Positions 45,103-54,117 of a DNA stretch of 54,869 nt are shown here, piece after piece. The stretch comes from a virus. Position 1 is the first letter of the stretch. Each line of letters opens with the position of its first letter. The notes beneath the pieces were generated by a model that ran no database searches, was not told the DNA's origin, and saw only the letters and a list, made by a program, of their open reading frames with translations. Both the position numbers and the translations under genes were made by a program. The stretch spans positions 1 to 54,869 of the IMG/VR virus record IMGVR_UViG_3300023109_001295. One strand, 5' to 3'.

Positions 45103-46550
45103 TAGTGATCCGATTTGTCGTTTCTATCTGTTTTGTTTGATAATATAAATCGTCTGTTAGGATTCACCGCAATTTTAAACTTAGTCATTAACTTTCTATT
45201 CACTAACATTTCTGATGCAGTATCTTTTAATGACAACGCGATTTCAGCAATATGTTTCTTGTTATTGAAAAAGATCTCATGTTCAATTACAGGTCTTGTA
45301 TCAAATGCCTTCTGACCACGAGTTGGGTTTGAGACATATATTACTTCACTCTCAAACTTATAACCATTCTTTTCCCAAAATACCATTTTACCTTTTGTTT
45401 CCATTTTATCAACATGGAGCATACTTGCTTTTGCACTGTTACCAGAATCAAACTTTGCACGTACAGGATTCTTTTCCATACCTTTAAATATAATCGTTTC
45501 AATATAACCTGCTTCTTGTCTAAAGATTGGTCTTCTATTAACATCCTTAGAAAAGAATTGTATAATTGTCTCTACAACTTTCTTATCAGATACTTTACCT
45601 AGTTTCTCTTCTGTCCAAGGATCATAACCTTCAAAGTGAGAACGAATACCTGGAGAACCATTTACTTCGATAATATAAGGATTGCCTTTCTTATCAACAA
45701 AATGATCTACTCCACAATATACAGCTCCTGTTGCTCTTGCGGCTGCTTTAATTACTGTGATCTCTTTCTTCGATAAATCGTATGGTTCAGTAGTTGCACC
45801 TTGGTGAACATTGTTTCTAAAGTCTTTGTTATCTGGTGCTTGTATTCTTTCTGCCGCAGCAATGATCTTACCACCTACAAGTAGAGTACGTATATCTGAT
45901 TTCATTTCAAAGAATTCTTGTATTAACAAATCAGCATCGTATTTCCATAACGATTGACATACACCTGTTAAAGATGACATACTATCAATCTTCATTACAC
46001 CAACACCTTGAGTTCCTTTAAGTGTTTTAATAATAACAGGGAACTTTCCACCAACTCGTTTATGAGCGTCTTCGATAGATTGTTCGTTGGGTATAGATGA
46101 TGTTCTTGGAATCGGTATATTGTTACGACCTAACAATAATGCGTTGGACATTTTGTTATCACAGACTAACATAGATTCTAAATCGTTAACAAGCAAAAAG
46201 CCAATATCTTGTAAGGAGGATATAAACGCTTGGGAGGAAAGCGTACCGATTGCTCCTGCTCTTACAAATACAATTGAGTTATGTGTTTCAATTTCAATAT
46301 CTTTATCTTTGCCATCAACGTTACGAAGCTTTACAGTTCCGATGTCAATATCAGAGTCAGCAATCCACGATTTTGTTATATCAACGAAATCGTATTTTAT
46401 ATCTCTCTTAACAGAAACTTCTTCAACAATATCAGCAAAGGTTCCGTCGCCATCTCCTGTACCTAAGACGACAACGTGCAGCTTGTTATAAGGAACAATT
46501 TCTGCTTCCTCTTCAAGAGGGTCTCTTCTGTACTCAGATATGGTTTTCAT
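45102..46550 (-). CDS. RimK-like ATP-grasp ligase fused to RimB-like retropepsin domain
   Basis: 482 residues. The middle (about 105-330) is an ATP-grasp glutamate ligase of the RimK type: FPVIIKTLKGTQGVGV, LIQEFFEMKSDIRTLLVGGK, GVDHFVDKKGNPYIIEVNGS. The C-terminal part (about 360-470) resembles the RimB/ATP-dependent zinc protease fold: AKFDSGNSAKASML, RPVIEHEIFFNNK, DTASEMLVNRKLM. In bacteria RimK adds glutamates to ribosomal protein S6 and RimB trims them. Here the target may be host S6 or a virion protein. ATG 46550 is 5 bases after TATAAT without SD. Confidence 0.85.
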   Translation of the reverse strand: MKTISEYRRDPLEEEAEIVPYNKLHVVVLGTGDGDGTFADIVEEVSVKRDIKYDFVDITKSWIADSDIDIGTVKLRNVDGKDKDIEIETHNSIVFVRAGAIGTLSSQAFISSLQDIGFLLVNDLESMLVCDNKMSNALLLGRNNIPIPRTSSIPNEQSIEDAHKRVGGKFPVIIKTLKGTQGVGVMKIDSMSSLTGVCQSLWKYDADLLIQEFFEMKSDIRTLLVGGKIIAAAERIQAPDNKDFRNNVHQGATTEPYDLSKKEITVIKAAARATGAVYCGVDHFVDKKGNPYIIEVNGSPGIRSHFEGYDPWTEEKLGKVSDKKVVETIIQFFSKDVNRRPIFRQEAGYIETIIFKGMEKNPVRAKFDSGNSAKASMLHVDKMETKGKMVFWEKNGYKFESEVIYVSNPTRGQKAFDTRPVIEHEIFFNNKKHIAEIALSLKDTASEMLVNRKLMTKFKIAVNPNRRFILSNKTDRNDKSDH

Positions 46551-46555
46551 AATTT

Positions 46556-46584
46556 ATTATACAACATTAATGCTGCGATGTCAA
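46556..46584 (-). promoter_or_regulatory. early promoter of the RimK-RimB gene, leaderless arrangement
   Basis: TTGACA (46579-46584) and TATAAT (46556-46561) on the minus strand, 17-base spacer. The ATG at 46550 is 5 bases after the -10 box. An early-type promoter inside a late virion region is unusual. Confidence 0.8.
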
Positions 46585-47796
46585 CTACTTCTTGCGCTTA
46601 TTGGCAGGAAGAGATTTGTCTAATGCAGCTTCGACTTCTTTATATTGTCTGATGTATTGCATTGAAGGATACTTAGCCTTTTTCAGCTTTGCATATGCAC
46701 TCTTTACAGCAGGATCTTTTGATTGTTCCATATCAGAGATTTCATATCTTGCGTTCATCTCTTCTAAGTCAGACTCGAACATTTTTTTATAACTAGAAAC
46801 CCCTTCTTTAACTTCCTTGATTGGTCCAATGACTTTGCATTTGTACTTGGCGCAAATTTTCTTAACATCTCTGTCGTTTGCGAACTTAGTTAATGATGCA
46901 GTCTTACCAATAAATTCGATTGAAGCAGGACCTGTATCTCCACCATCAAAACTAGAGATATGCATATTTCTAACTTTAGATACAACTTTATCCATTATAC
47001 CCATTTCTTTTTGGTCGAAACCAAAATCGTCATCAAACTTGTTAGAAGTATTACCTTTAGTTACTTCGATAGTTAAACGTGCTTCGCCACGACGGTTACG
47101 ATCTTTGTAGTTCTTAAGATCTTTAATACCTTCATTTACTTCTACGCTTTCTACTAAATCAGAATACATATCTTTAATATCAGAATCGTCATAATAGTAA
47201 TGCTTAGTTAAAAAGTTTACAATATCTTTTGCTTGTCCAGTAACATCAGCAGTAGTATTACCAGTTTGCTTGATTTTAATTTTGAATAGCTTTTCAATTT
47301 TAGCAGTTAACTTTTTATCGCCTACGTAATCAATATCAGCAATACCTTTTCCTGATTTAGCTTTAACAGCTTCATTGATAGTTTCGTCCATTGAAATAGT
47401 AACTTCTTCTCTATATAAATTGGGGTGCTTTTTCTTGGCATCCCTATCCATTTGTTGCATAATCTTCTTTTGTTCAGGAGTTGGCTTTCCTGCTAAATTC
47501 CAACCACCACCTTTCTTAAGCGCTTTAGTTCTTTTTCTAAACGCTGCTGCCTTTTTAGGATCAGTCTTATCTAATTTGCTAAGGTAATCTATATCATCCT
47601 GCCAAGGATCGGCAGCCTCAACCATACTTTCGTTATGCGGATAACCTTTTAATGGCTCCTTTGAAGGCACTAAAGCTTGCTTAATTTTTTCATAAGTTAG
47701 CTTATTGATTTTTTCTTTAAATTCTTTTGTTCTTGCATCAAGACTTTTTTTGATCTCTACATCTAATCTTTCTTGCCTTGTTAATTCCTTTGACAT
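46585..47796 (-). CDS. large charged virion-module protein, unknown
   Basis: 403 residues from ATG 47796 (GGAGG upstream; an in-frame ATG at 47814 overlaps the neighbour). Lys-rich helical first third (about 1-130), then a mixed domain with KIKIKQTGNTTADVTGQAK, and a helical end. The motif GGGWNLAGKPTPEQKK is of a kind seen in marine phage structural proteins. Role unknown. Confidence 0.55.
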   Translation of the reverse strand: MSKELTRQERLDVEIKKSLDARTKEFKEKINKLTYEKIKQALVPSKEPLKGYPHNESMVEAADPWQDDIDYLSKLDKTDPKKAAAFRKRTKALKKGGGWNLAGKPTPEQKKIMQQMDRDAKKKHPNLYREEVTISMDETINEAVKAKSGKGIADIDYVGDKKLTAKIEKLFKIKIKQTGNTTADVTGQAKDIVNFLTKHYYYDDSDIKDMYSDLVESVEVNEGIKDLKNYKDRNRRGEARLTIEVTKGNTSNKFDDDFGFDQKEMGIMDKVVSKVRNMHISSFDGGDTGPASIEFIGKTASLTKFANDRDVKKICAKYKCKVIGPIKEVKEGVSSYKKMFESDLEEMNARYEISDMEQSKDPAVKSAYAKLKKAKYPSMQYIRQYKEVEAALDKSLPANKRKK

Positions 47797-47797
47797 T

Positions 47798-48331
47798 TTA
47801 TCCTCCGAATTCATGTCCAGCGACCCGCTTCATTTGCTTTTCAAATTCTGCTTGATCGGGTTTAGTTTTATATAATTTGATTGATAGGTCATCTTTATCT
47901 TTGCCTTTGATGCGCCAATTATAACCTTGTTCTTTATGTTCTGGTTTTGTTGTTTTAACAACTCGACGTTTATATCCGTCATCCCATGATTCTGAACCTT
48001 CTGATAACTGTTCATCAACCATTAAGGCAAGGACGTGGGAATCTAAACCAAATTGCTGTGCAATTTTGCCTGCATAGTAATCTTTACCATGACGACCTTT
48101 AGTTCCGTGTTTATACATGATTTCTTTTACTTTGGCAACCGCTTGGCCGTATTTCTTTTTGAATATCGTATCAGCTGCTAACTTCTTAATTAACTGTGAA
48201 GTAGTCAATTCTTCCAACTCCTTGGATTCGGGTACACAATTTGGAACGTCTTTGCCGTTCTTCTTTTTCATTCCAACTTGTTTGTATCCGTCCCAACACT
48301 TTTCAGTGACGAATTGGTTATAAGATAACAT
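47798..48331 (-). CDS. virion-module protein, unknown
   Basis: 177 residues. The N-terminal CWDGYKQVGMKKKNGKDVPN recurs in several structural proteins of marine T4-like phages. Helical middle, GHEFGG end. One base from the next gene. Confidence 0.6.
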   Translation of the reverse strand: MLSYNQFVTEKCWDGYKQVGMKKKNGKDVPNCVPESKELEELTTSQLIKKLAADTIFKKKYGQAVAKVKEIMYKHGTKGRHGKDYYAGKIAQQFGLDSHVLALMVDEQLSEGSESWDDGYKRRVVKTTKPEHKEQGYNWRIKGKDKDDLSIKLYKTKPDQAEFEKQMKRVAGHEFGG

Positions 48332-48333
48332 AA

Positions 48334-48813
48334 TTAACCTTTGTATGTTCCGTTGACGATATCACTTAATAATTTTTTAACTGCTGTTCTCGCGACTGCA
48401 GGACCAACTTTATATTTCTGTTCTAAACTTTTAGAGACACCCATCAAACCAGTAATACCATCAGAACGACCATCTTTCATAAAGGCCATGATATCTTTTT
48501 CTAATTGTTTTTGATTTGGTAAACCTTCAGCAATCTGTTTATTGTTGGTACCTTCGTTAATAATACTATCAATGAAATCTTCTAATTCTTCGACGTCGTC
48601 AGTTTTGATTTCGCCGTTGTCCAATGCCCATTGCATTAGTTCGTCTTCGACTTTCTTTGGTAAATCTTTACCTCTTCGAAGAGCATCAATATCTCTACGG
48701 TTTTTAGTTATCAGTTTCTTCCAATCGCTATCTCTTGGATACATATTAATAACTTTCTGAATGTTTTCAGTAGTTAACCTGATCTCTGCCATTGCTTCAA
48801 ATATGTATGACAT
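48334..48813 (-). CDS. virion-module protein, unknown
   Basis: 159 residues, acidic and helical; KLITKNRRDIDALRRGKDLP and KYKVGPAVARTAVKKLLSDI are notable. Closely spaced with neighbours, so part of the late structural unit. No family recognised. Confidence 0.5.
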   Translation of the reverse strand: MSYIFEAMAEIRLTTENIQKVINMYPRDSDWKKLITKNRRDIDALRRGKDLPKKVEDELMQWALDNGEIKTDDVEELEDFIDSIINEGTNNKQIAEGLPNQKQLEKDIMAFMKDGRSDGITGLMGVSKSLEQKYKVGPAVARTAVKKLLSDIVNGTYKG

Positions 48814-49496
48814 TATCCGAACCTCTTCGCAAATGTTTTGAGATCAATTGTTTCAAAAGAACCAAACTCATCGGTTACTCTGTATCCAACTTTACCTTTA
48901 AATTCTACAGGTTTTGCTGAATAATATTTGTTGCCTTGTCTAAGACCACCGATCTCAGATCCGTAGAAACCAAGCTTTTTCATTTTAGGAGCAGCTTCTT
49001 CAAGTTCTTCGTCAAACATACCTGAATCTTTCATCATCTTCAGAGCATCTTTCTTAGCTCTTTCCATATTACCTTTGTTCATCTTTTCAACAGCTTGCTT
49101 GATTAGCTTGAGTCGTTTTGCTTTATCCTTTTCAGACATTGCTTCTTCGATAGTTTCTTCTTCAACACCTTCAACACTTTCAACCTTTCTTGCGAATGAA
49201 GCAACAAATTGACCAGGACGGGCTTTAGGATACATTGCTTTAAATACAGATTCGTGTCCCATTACAAACGTAACGAGGTCTTCAAGAACAACAGTATCTA
49301 GTTTAGCCATATACTTTGCTGCATCTTTAAGTTTGTTTTGAGTTAGCAGTTTAGAGATGGCAAGAAAGTCTTTCTTATCTCCACCTGATTCTCGTTTTGC
49401 AGCATCAGAGATTTCTTTTGCTAACGCCTTTGTTTCTTTTGCGAGGTTCTCATTGATTGTATCAACGCCCTCTAATACTTGTCTAAAATTTTTCAT
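48813..49496 (-). CDS. virion-module protein, unknown
   Basis: 227 residues, starting MKNFRQVLEGVDTINENLAK. Acidic/Lys helical body with a beta-type C-terminus (MKKLGFYGSEIGGLRQG onward). The MK-F/Y-x-x-x-L-E opening recurs in nearby genes and may reflect a shared assembly signal. Function unknown. Confidence 0.5.
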   Translation of the reverse strand: MKNFRQVLEGVDTINENLAKETKALAKEISDAAKRESGGDKKDFLAISKLLTQNKLKDAAKYMAKLDTVVLEDLVTFVMGHESVFKAMYPKARPGQFVASFARKVESVEGVEEETIEEAMSEKDKAKRLKLIKQAVEKMNKGNMERAKKDALKMMKDSGMFDEELEEAAPKMKKLGFYGSEIGGLRQGNKYYSAKPVEFKGKVGYRVTDEFGSFETIDLKTFAKRFG

Positions 49497-49651
49497 TTGG
49501 GTTCCTGGTCCTTAAACTGTTTGAAAGTCTTTAATTTGTTTTCCCGCTTGACTTTTTGGTTCGGGGTATCTTTTTGAAGTTTGGCTCTTGCTTTATCAGT
49601 ACCCCAATCACCAGCGCCGCCTTCTTCCTTAATATTATTTATACGATCCAT
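49493..49651 (-). CDS. 52-residue basic protein, unknown
   Basis: MDRINNIKEEGGAGDWGTDK, then a Lys-rich helix ending KDQEPK. Start overlaps the upstream stop (TAATG) and its stop overlaps the next start (ATGA), so it is tightly coupled. The first codons contain a TATAAATA box (49636-49643). It shares the MDRI/MDRL opening with the gene at 49651-51429 and the partial gene at 1-127. Confidence 0.6.
   Translation of the reverse strand: MDRINNIKEEGGAGDWGTDKARAKLQKDTPNQKVKRENKLKTFKQFKDQEPK
49636..49643 (-). promoter_or_regulatory. possible T4-type late promoter box within coding sequence
   Basis: TATAAATA on the minus strand, formed by codons 3-6 of 49493-49651. Could drive 48813-49496 or be chance. 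Confidence 0.35.
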
Positions 49652-51429
49652 TATTTAACTTTGTCGGCAAGATCCTTATCTGCCTTACCCCATGTTCCAG
49701 GTGATTTAGTAGCAAAACTATTAACTCTTGCTAGTCCCCATTGTACCGGAGTTGTTCCAGGTCTATGACCTGTTCTCCAAGCAGCAACACCACGATCAAA
49801 CACTTTCTTTAAAATACCATAAGGCATTCCTGATTTCTCAGCTTTATCCTTTAATGATTTTTCAGGGTTTGATTTCTCGGATACGAACTCTACTTGTTCA
49901 ATCAACTGTTCTATCTCGTCGATTCTTTGATCTGTTATTTGAGATTCAATCACTGATCGTTGTTTCTCTAATGCTTCGGCTTCTCTTGCTTTGCCGTACA
50001 TCTTAAATCTGTAATCGAAGTTTACTGTATTGTCTTGTCTTAATAATTGATGTGGTCTTTTTAAACCTGCACGTTCCATATTACGGTTAACTGCTTCACC
50101 AAACATTTTCTTAAATTTGTTTGAATGCTTAGATGGTTTTGTTTTTGCTTCTGCATCACCAGGTGCCTTATCGTAAGCATCAGGATTGTCATCGTCCATC
50201 TTTGACTTTTTATTAAAATGAGCTTGTCTTTTATCTTTAGTAGAACCACCTAGATCTTTATAATAACCAGGCTGTTGCTTTTGTTGTTTGGATTCTTTAT
50301 CAGCTTCTTTTTGTAATCGTTCTTGAATAGATGCTGCTTTATATAAAGTTGAGTTTGTTTCTTCGTTAGCAGTTCTTAAAGCCTTTTGAACTTCAGGATG
50401 TTTTGATAGATTACGTTTGAGTTTATCAATTTCTTTAACTGCGTAATTCATGTTACCTGCTAAATCCAAAGCAAGTTCAATACCTAACTTAACATTCTTA
50501 TCTCTTGCAGCTGCTGATTTAGATTTTGGATTATTTTTATAATAAGTAGCAACTTCAGCGCCTGTTAGTTTTTGTTTGCCCATTGCAGACAACGGATCAA
50601 CTTTACCAGCCTTAACTCTTTCAGCAAGGAATTGGTCAACTGCAAAGTTTAATGATTCGGATATACCTAGACCACTTCTAACATCTCGATATAAGTCCAA
50701 TCTCATTCTATCGTTTCTTGTTGGAATTCCTTTTGTAAATAAATCAAGATCGCCATCAGCGGCTGCAGCTCTAATCTTACTTGCTGACATACCTGAAACA
50801 TCATCACTATCAGGATCTCTTTCGCCTGCAGAAACAACCTTAATAGAATTGAATGTATAATCCTTTCCATTATATTTGTTTAATAATGTTTCAAATTCTT
50901 TAACTCTATCTGAACCTACAACAAGAACAAGATCCTTATATTTTGCTTTTTGTAATTCCTGTGCAACTTGTATAATTGTTTTTGCATTTGATTTAACGAT
51001 TAATCTTTTACCAAAGAATGTTTGAGCATATTTGATTTTCTGATCGTATGTTAATGGATTCTTTTTAGCATCTTGAGTTTTTGATAGGTATACTAATGGA
51101 GTACCTTTTTCTGCGATTGCTGTTGATACTATCTTATTAACTAGTTTCTCGTGGCCTACTGTTGGCGGATTCATTCTTCCAAACGTAATGACAGCTTTAT
51201 CTTGAACAGCTTCGTCTAATCTCGGTTCAGTATCTATAAACTTGTTTGCGTCAAAAGTCTTCGCGGAATCCTTCTTTATAATTCCTTTACCAGTATCTTG
51301 GTCTTTCTTTTTATCTTTGCGCTTTTTGATATCTTTATTAGAAGAATCTTTTGACTGGTTGTCATCAGTGTAATCGTCGATAGATGCTCCCGCTTGTGAC
51401 GTTGTATCTTTTTCGTTTAAGCGATCCAT
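49651..51429 (-). CDS. large protein with nucleotidyltransferase (NadM/FAD-synthetase-like) domain
   Basis: 592 residues. A charged N-terminus (about 1-75) leads to a HIGH-type nucleotidyltransferase domain (about 78-250): VITFGRMNPPTVGHEKLVNK, DLVLVVGSDR, and VSGMSASKIRAAA in the ISSTxIR position. The rest is a long Lys-rich helical region. NMN adenylyltransferases use this fold to make NAD; here it is fused to a structural-looking tail, so it may be a virion or injected enzyme. Late box at 51473-51480. Confidence 0.75.
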   Translation of the reverse strand: MDRLNEKDTTSQAGASIDDYTDDNQSKDSSNKDIKKRKDKKKDQDTGKGIIKKDSAKTFDANKFIDTEPRLDEAVQDKAVITFGRMNPPTVGHEKLVNKIVSTAIAEKGTPLVYLSKTQDAKKNPLTYDQKIKYAQTFFGKRLIVKSNAKTIIQVAQELQKAKYKDLVLVVGSDRVKEFETLLNKYNGKDYTFNSIKVVSAGERDPDSDDVSGMSASKIRAAAADGDLDLFTKGIPTRNDRMRLDLYRDVRSGLGISESLNFAVDQFLAERVKAGKVDPLSAMGKQKLTGAEVATYYKNNPKSKSAAARDKNVKLGIELALDLAGNMNYAVKEIDKLKRNLSKHPEVQKALRTANEETNSTLYKAASIQERLQKEADKESKQQKQQPGYYKDLGGSTKDKRQAHFNKKSKMDDDNPDAYDKAPGDAEAKTKPSKHSNKFKKMFGEAVNRNMERAGLKRPHQLLRQDNTVNFDYRFKMYGKAREAEALEKQRSVIESQITDQRIDEIEQLIEQVEFVSEKSNPEKSLKDKAEKSGMPYGILKKVFDRGVAAWRTGHRPGTTPVQWGLARVNSFATKSPGTWGKADKDLADKVK

Positions 51430-51461
51430 TTAAATATTCCTAATTTAGTTTGCTAATGTTT

Positions 51462-52145
51462 TTATTTATAATAATTAGCAAAGGACTCGATAAATTCATA
51501 ATTTACGTGAGCTGATTCGCTCCAAATCGTAGATTCTCTCAAATATCCAATAGCAGGTGTTGGCGACATGATTGCTAAAGGTATTTGAGTTGATCGTTGC
51601 CCTCGTATAAAGTATGCGTTATCCACTGCTCCTAATATTCCTTTTTCTTCTATTTCGTGAATAAGGTTTTGTGCAGTTCGTTTGGTCATCATATATGCGT
51701 GTGCACCTTCATGACCATCTATGTTTATTATTTTTCGTTCTTGTTTATTACCTTCGATATAATTATATCCTAACTCTGATAGTTTATATCCTAATGTAAT
51801 TAAATAGTTATCTGGTATTTTAATATCTGGTTTGTAATACATTATAGCATCGTGTTCTAATACGATACCAACCGAATCTTCACCTTCGGCAATCTTTTTC
51901 CAAATAGCAGCATGACCTGCAGAACATGTATTTGCTTTATGATGCATATTTGGTTCAGCAACATGTTCCCACGGTTCGTCGAACTTCATTTTAATACCAG
52001 TTTTACACCAAGCCATACGACCAGTACAATGAGACCAACCTTCAAAGTATTCCCAGTCCAAATCTATAAGATCACAAGAGTCAGAACAATTCTTTGCGTA
52101 TTGTCTTGATATTGGATGGTCATGTGTTAATATGTAGGCCTTCAC
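51462..52145 (-). CDS. GT25-family glycosyltransferase
   Basis: 227 residues from a GTG start (overlapping the upstream stop, GTGA). AYILTHDHPISRQYAKNC, CSAGHAAIWKKIAEGEDS and GIVLEHDAIM match the LPS-biosynthesis GT25 pattern (conserved S/GH helix and ED/EHD acidic motif). Would add a sugar to a glycan, on lipopolysaccharide or a virion protein. First of a three-enzyme cassette. Confidence 0.82.
   Translation of the reverse strand: MKAYILTHDHPISRQYAKNCSDSCDLIDLDWEYFEGWSHCTGRMAWCKTGIKMKFDEPWEHVAEPNMHHKANTCSAGHAAIWKKIAEGEDSVGIVLEHDAIMYYKPDIKIPDNYLITLGYKLSELGYNYIEGNKQERKIINIDGHEGAHAYMMTKRTAQNLIHEIEEKGILGAVDNAYFIRGQRSTQIPLAIMSPTPAIGYLRESTIWSESAHVNYEFIESFANYYK
51473..51480 (-). promoter_or_regulatory. 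T4-type late promoter box
   Basis: TATAAATA on the minus strand, 43 bases before the start of 49651-51429. Confidence 0.65.
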
Positions 52146-52861
52146 TTAAACTTAATTTCCTTATAACCATGTTCTAAGCAAAACTCGTTAATTGAATCTA
52201 CATATACATCTCTTGGCGGACCGAAGTCATATAACATTTCTGCAAACGAAGAATGCTTACGAGTATTTTCGGCTGTCTTGTGTTCTACGTATTCTATGTC
52301 ATCATAATGTTTTTCTAAGTATTCATATAATAACTTATCTTGATCTTCGATTCTATATGTAACGTCAGGTTTTATGTCTCGTATGATTGTGTTAAATCCA
52401 CATATACTACGAATAGCATTTTCAATTGGATTCTTATTTTGCATTCCACCAAGATGGGCCTGCCTGTATCTATGAGATATAAAGTCTATCCTTTCTACGG
52501 GCTCTGTTTCAACGACAAAAGATGATCCATCTCTTTCAAAGGTAGATTGTATAATATGTGGTGTTTCTGTATATACAATAGATGCTAATGATTCTCTTGG
52601 GTTTCTTACATTATATATTAGATGATTATATTCAGGTCTGCGTTTAAATTCTTTCTGCCATAAGTAACTGCCTGTTGGGAAACTTAGAAACCAAGATACG
52701 ATTCCGTCTTTGCCGAGAGTTTCATGGCCAACATCTAAACCCCACTTACTTAATATCTTAGATGTAAATCCGGTTCCAGTTCTTGGATGTCCTACTCCTA
52801 GTATAGGAACAAACTTGCATTCATCACCCATCTTATAATTAATTCTTGTGCGCTTGCGCAA
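52142..52861 (-). CDS. sulfotransferase-like P-loop protein
   Basis: 239 residues from a TTG start at 52861, well supported by AAGGAG 7 bases upstream; an internal ATG at 52831 lacks an SD. ILGVGHPRTGTGFTSKIL is the 5'-phosphosulfate loop and NVRNPRESLASIVY the 3'-phosphate motif of PAPS sulfotransferases. Would move sulfate from PAPS to a sugar or other acceptor. It sits between two glycosyltransferases. Confidence 0.82.
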   Translation of the reverse strand: MRKRTRINYKMGDECKFVPILGVGHPRTGTGFTSKILSKWGLDVGHETLGKDGIVSWFLSFPTGSYLWQKEFKRRPEYNHLIYNVRNPRESLASIVYTETPHIIQSTFERDGSSFVVETEPVERIDFISHRYRQAHLGGMQNKNPIENAIRSICGFNTIIRDIKPDVTYRIEDQDKLLYEYLEKHYDDIEYVEHKTAENTRKHSSFAEMLYDFGPPRDVYVDSINEFCLEHGYKEIKFK

Positions 52862-52862
52862 T

Positions 52863-53525
52863 TTAAACTCCTTGCGAATAATCTTTTAACCAAGGCATAC
52901 CGCCATCAAGGGCTGTTGAACCCCAATGTTGTTCGCAATATATTTTCCCAGGTCCATCGTACCGTGGATAGCCTGGTCTGAACCATTGTGGTATAAACAT
53001 ATATGATGGGAATATATGTAATAGATGACGATGATTATCTAATAACCTTGCCAAGTAAAAGTTGCCTGTTGATTCGTGTGGCTTTGGATCCAATTGATTT
53101 GGTTTGAGTTGATGAAGGTTTCTTAATATCTTATCGAGGAATTCGTTACCTGGGTTTGCTGCCATCACTGGTGATATAGATCTCGGTATAACTGATTCGC
53201 ATTCAAATACAGTATATGCTAAGTTTGGATCTTCGACAAATAATTCCGAAACGTCGTGATAACATTCTGAATCTGCTTCAGGCCAGAATCCGCCTCTTTC
53301 GTATATTAACTCATAACGAATTAAATCAGCAACACCTGCCCATGTACCTCGTCTGTAGTACTCTTCAATCAAATGTTGATTATACCATTTACGTTTATGT
53401 AGCATATCATCTGTGAACACGCTGTATTCCCAGTCAGGCATTTTTTCTTGCCAAGTGTTCATCCACTTTAATGGAGCAGGATTAGGTCCTATCCAAATGT
53501 GGGTCATTTTCTTTTCGATATTCAT
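52863..53525 (-). CDS. DXD-type glycosyltransferase (OCH1/TcdA sugar-binding type)
   Basis: 220 residues. MTHIWIGPNPAPLKWMNTW, AGVADLIRYELIYERGGFW and then EADSE, where the family normally has YxDxD. The missing first Asp of DXD is a notable change. Otherwise it fits glycosyltransferases of the Gly_transf_sug type. Would use a nucleotide sugar; donor unknown. Confidence 0.78.
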   Translation of the reverse strand: MNIEKKMTHIWIGPNPAPLKWMNTWQEKMPDWEYSVFTDDMLHKRKWYNQHLIEEYYRRGTWAGVADLIRYELIYERGGFWPEADSECYHDVSELFVEDPNLAYTVFECESVIPRSISPVMAANPGNEFLDKILRNLHQLKPNQLDPKPHESTGNFYLARLLDNHRHLLHIFPSYMFIPQWFRPGYPRYDGPGKIYCEQHWGSTALDGGMPWLKDYSQGV

Positions 53526-54055
53526 AGTCTTTTAATATATCTCATTGCGGCCGATGCGTTGTCGCTGGAGTCTAAATTTATATATCCAACGTTCAGTCGG
53601 TCAAATTGTTCCATGATTGCTTCGTCAATTAAAATACACTCAGCTTCGTCTTGTGCTCTACCTTGTTGTTCAAAACCTTCAGGTCTTGTTAACATAAAGT
53701 TAATATTATGATTATATAAACAATAACATTCAAAAGCCATTTTGTCAATTAGATCTGAATAGATTGCTTCACCGTATCTCTCACGATATATTGGACTTAA
53801 GAGTACAGGACTATCGGTAATGATATAATCTACCTTATCGGATAATCGTAATATTTTTCTGTGTTGATGTCCGAGTACCCAAAGTTGATCTGCCAACATT
53901 GGTATGTTACCTTCCCATACGCACTCTTTAGCAAACTCATCTGTCAGTTCGACATTATAGCCTGCGATTTTCATTTGATAGAATAAACCCGCGGCAGCGG
54001 TGGACTTACCTGATCCTGGCCCGCCGTAGAAGTTTATGACTGTGACGTCTTTCAT
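53522..54055 (-). CDS. P-loop ATPase, AAA_28/NadR-kinase-like
   Basis: 177 residues. NFYGGPGSGKSTAAAGLF is Walker A; KVDYIITDSPVLLSP a Walker B-like strand; RPEGFEQQGRAQDEAECI a lid-type basic region. Similar phage proteins are small nucleotide or nucleoside kinases. Start overlaps nothing upstream; the promoter is at 54089-54117. Overlaps the glycosyltransferase by 4 bases. Confidence 0.78.
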   Translation of the reverse strand: MKDVTVINFYGGPGSGKSTAAAGLFYQMKIAGYNVELTDEFAKECVWEGNIPMLADQLWVLGHQHRKILRLSDKVDYIITDSPVLLSPIYRERYGEAIYSDLIDKMAFECYCLYNHNINFMLTRPEGFEQQGRAQDEAECILIDEAIMEQFDRLNVGYINLDSSDNASAAMRYIKRL

Positions 54056-54088
54056 TGAGGATCACCTTATTCATATTATAGAAATTAT

Positions 54089-54117
54089 ATTATAACAAAC
54101 TTAGGTCTTAATGTCAA
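54089..54117 (-). promoter_or_regulatory. early sigma70-type promoter
   Basis: TTGACA (54112-54117) and TATAAT (54089-54094) on the minus strand, 17-base spacer. Drives the P-loop ATPase and the glycan cassette. Confidence 0.85.
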
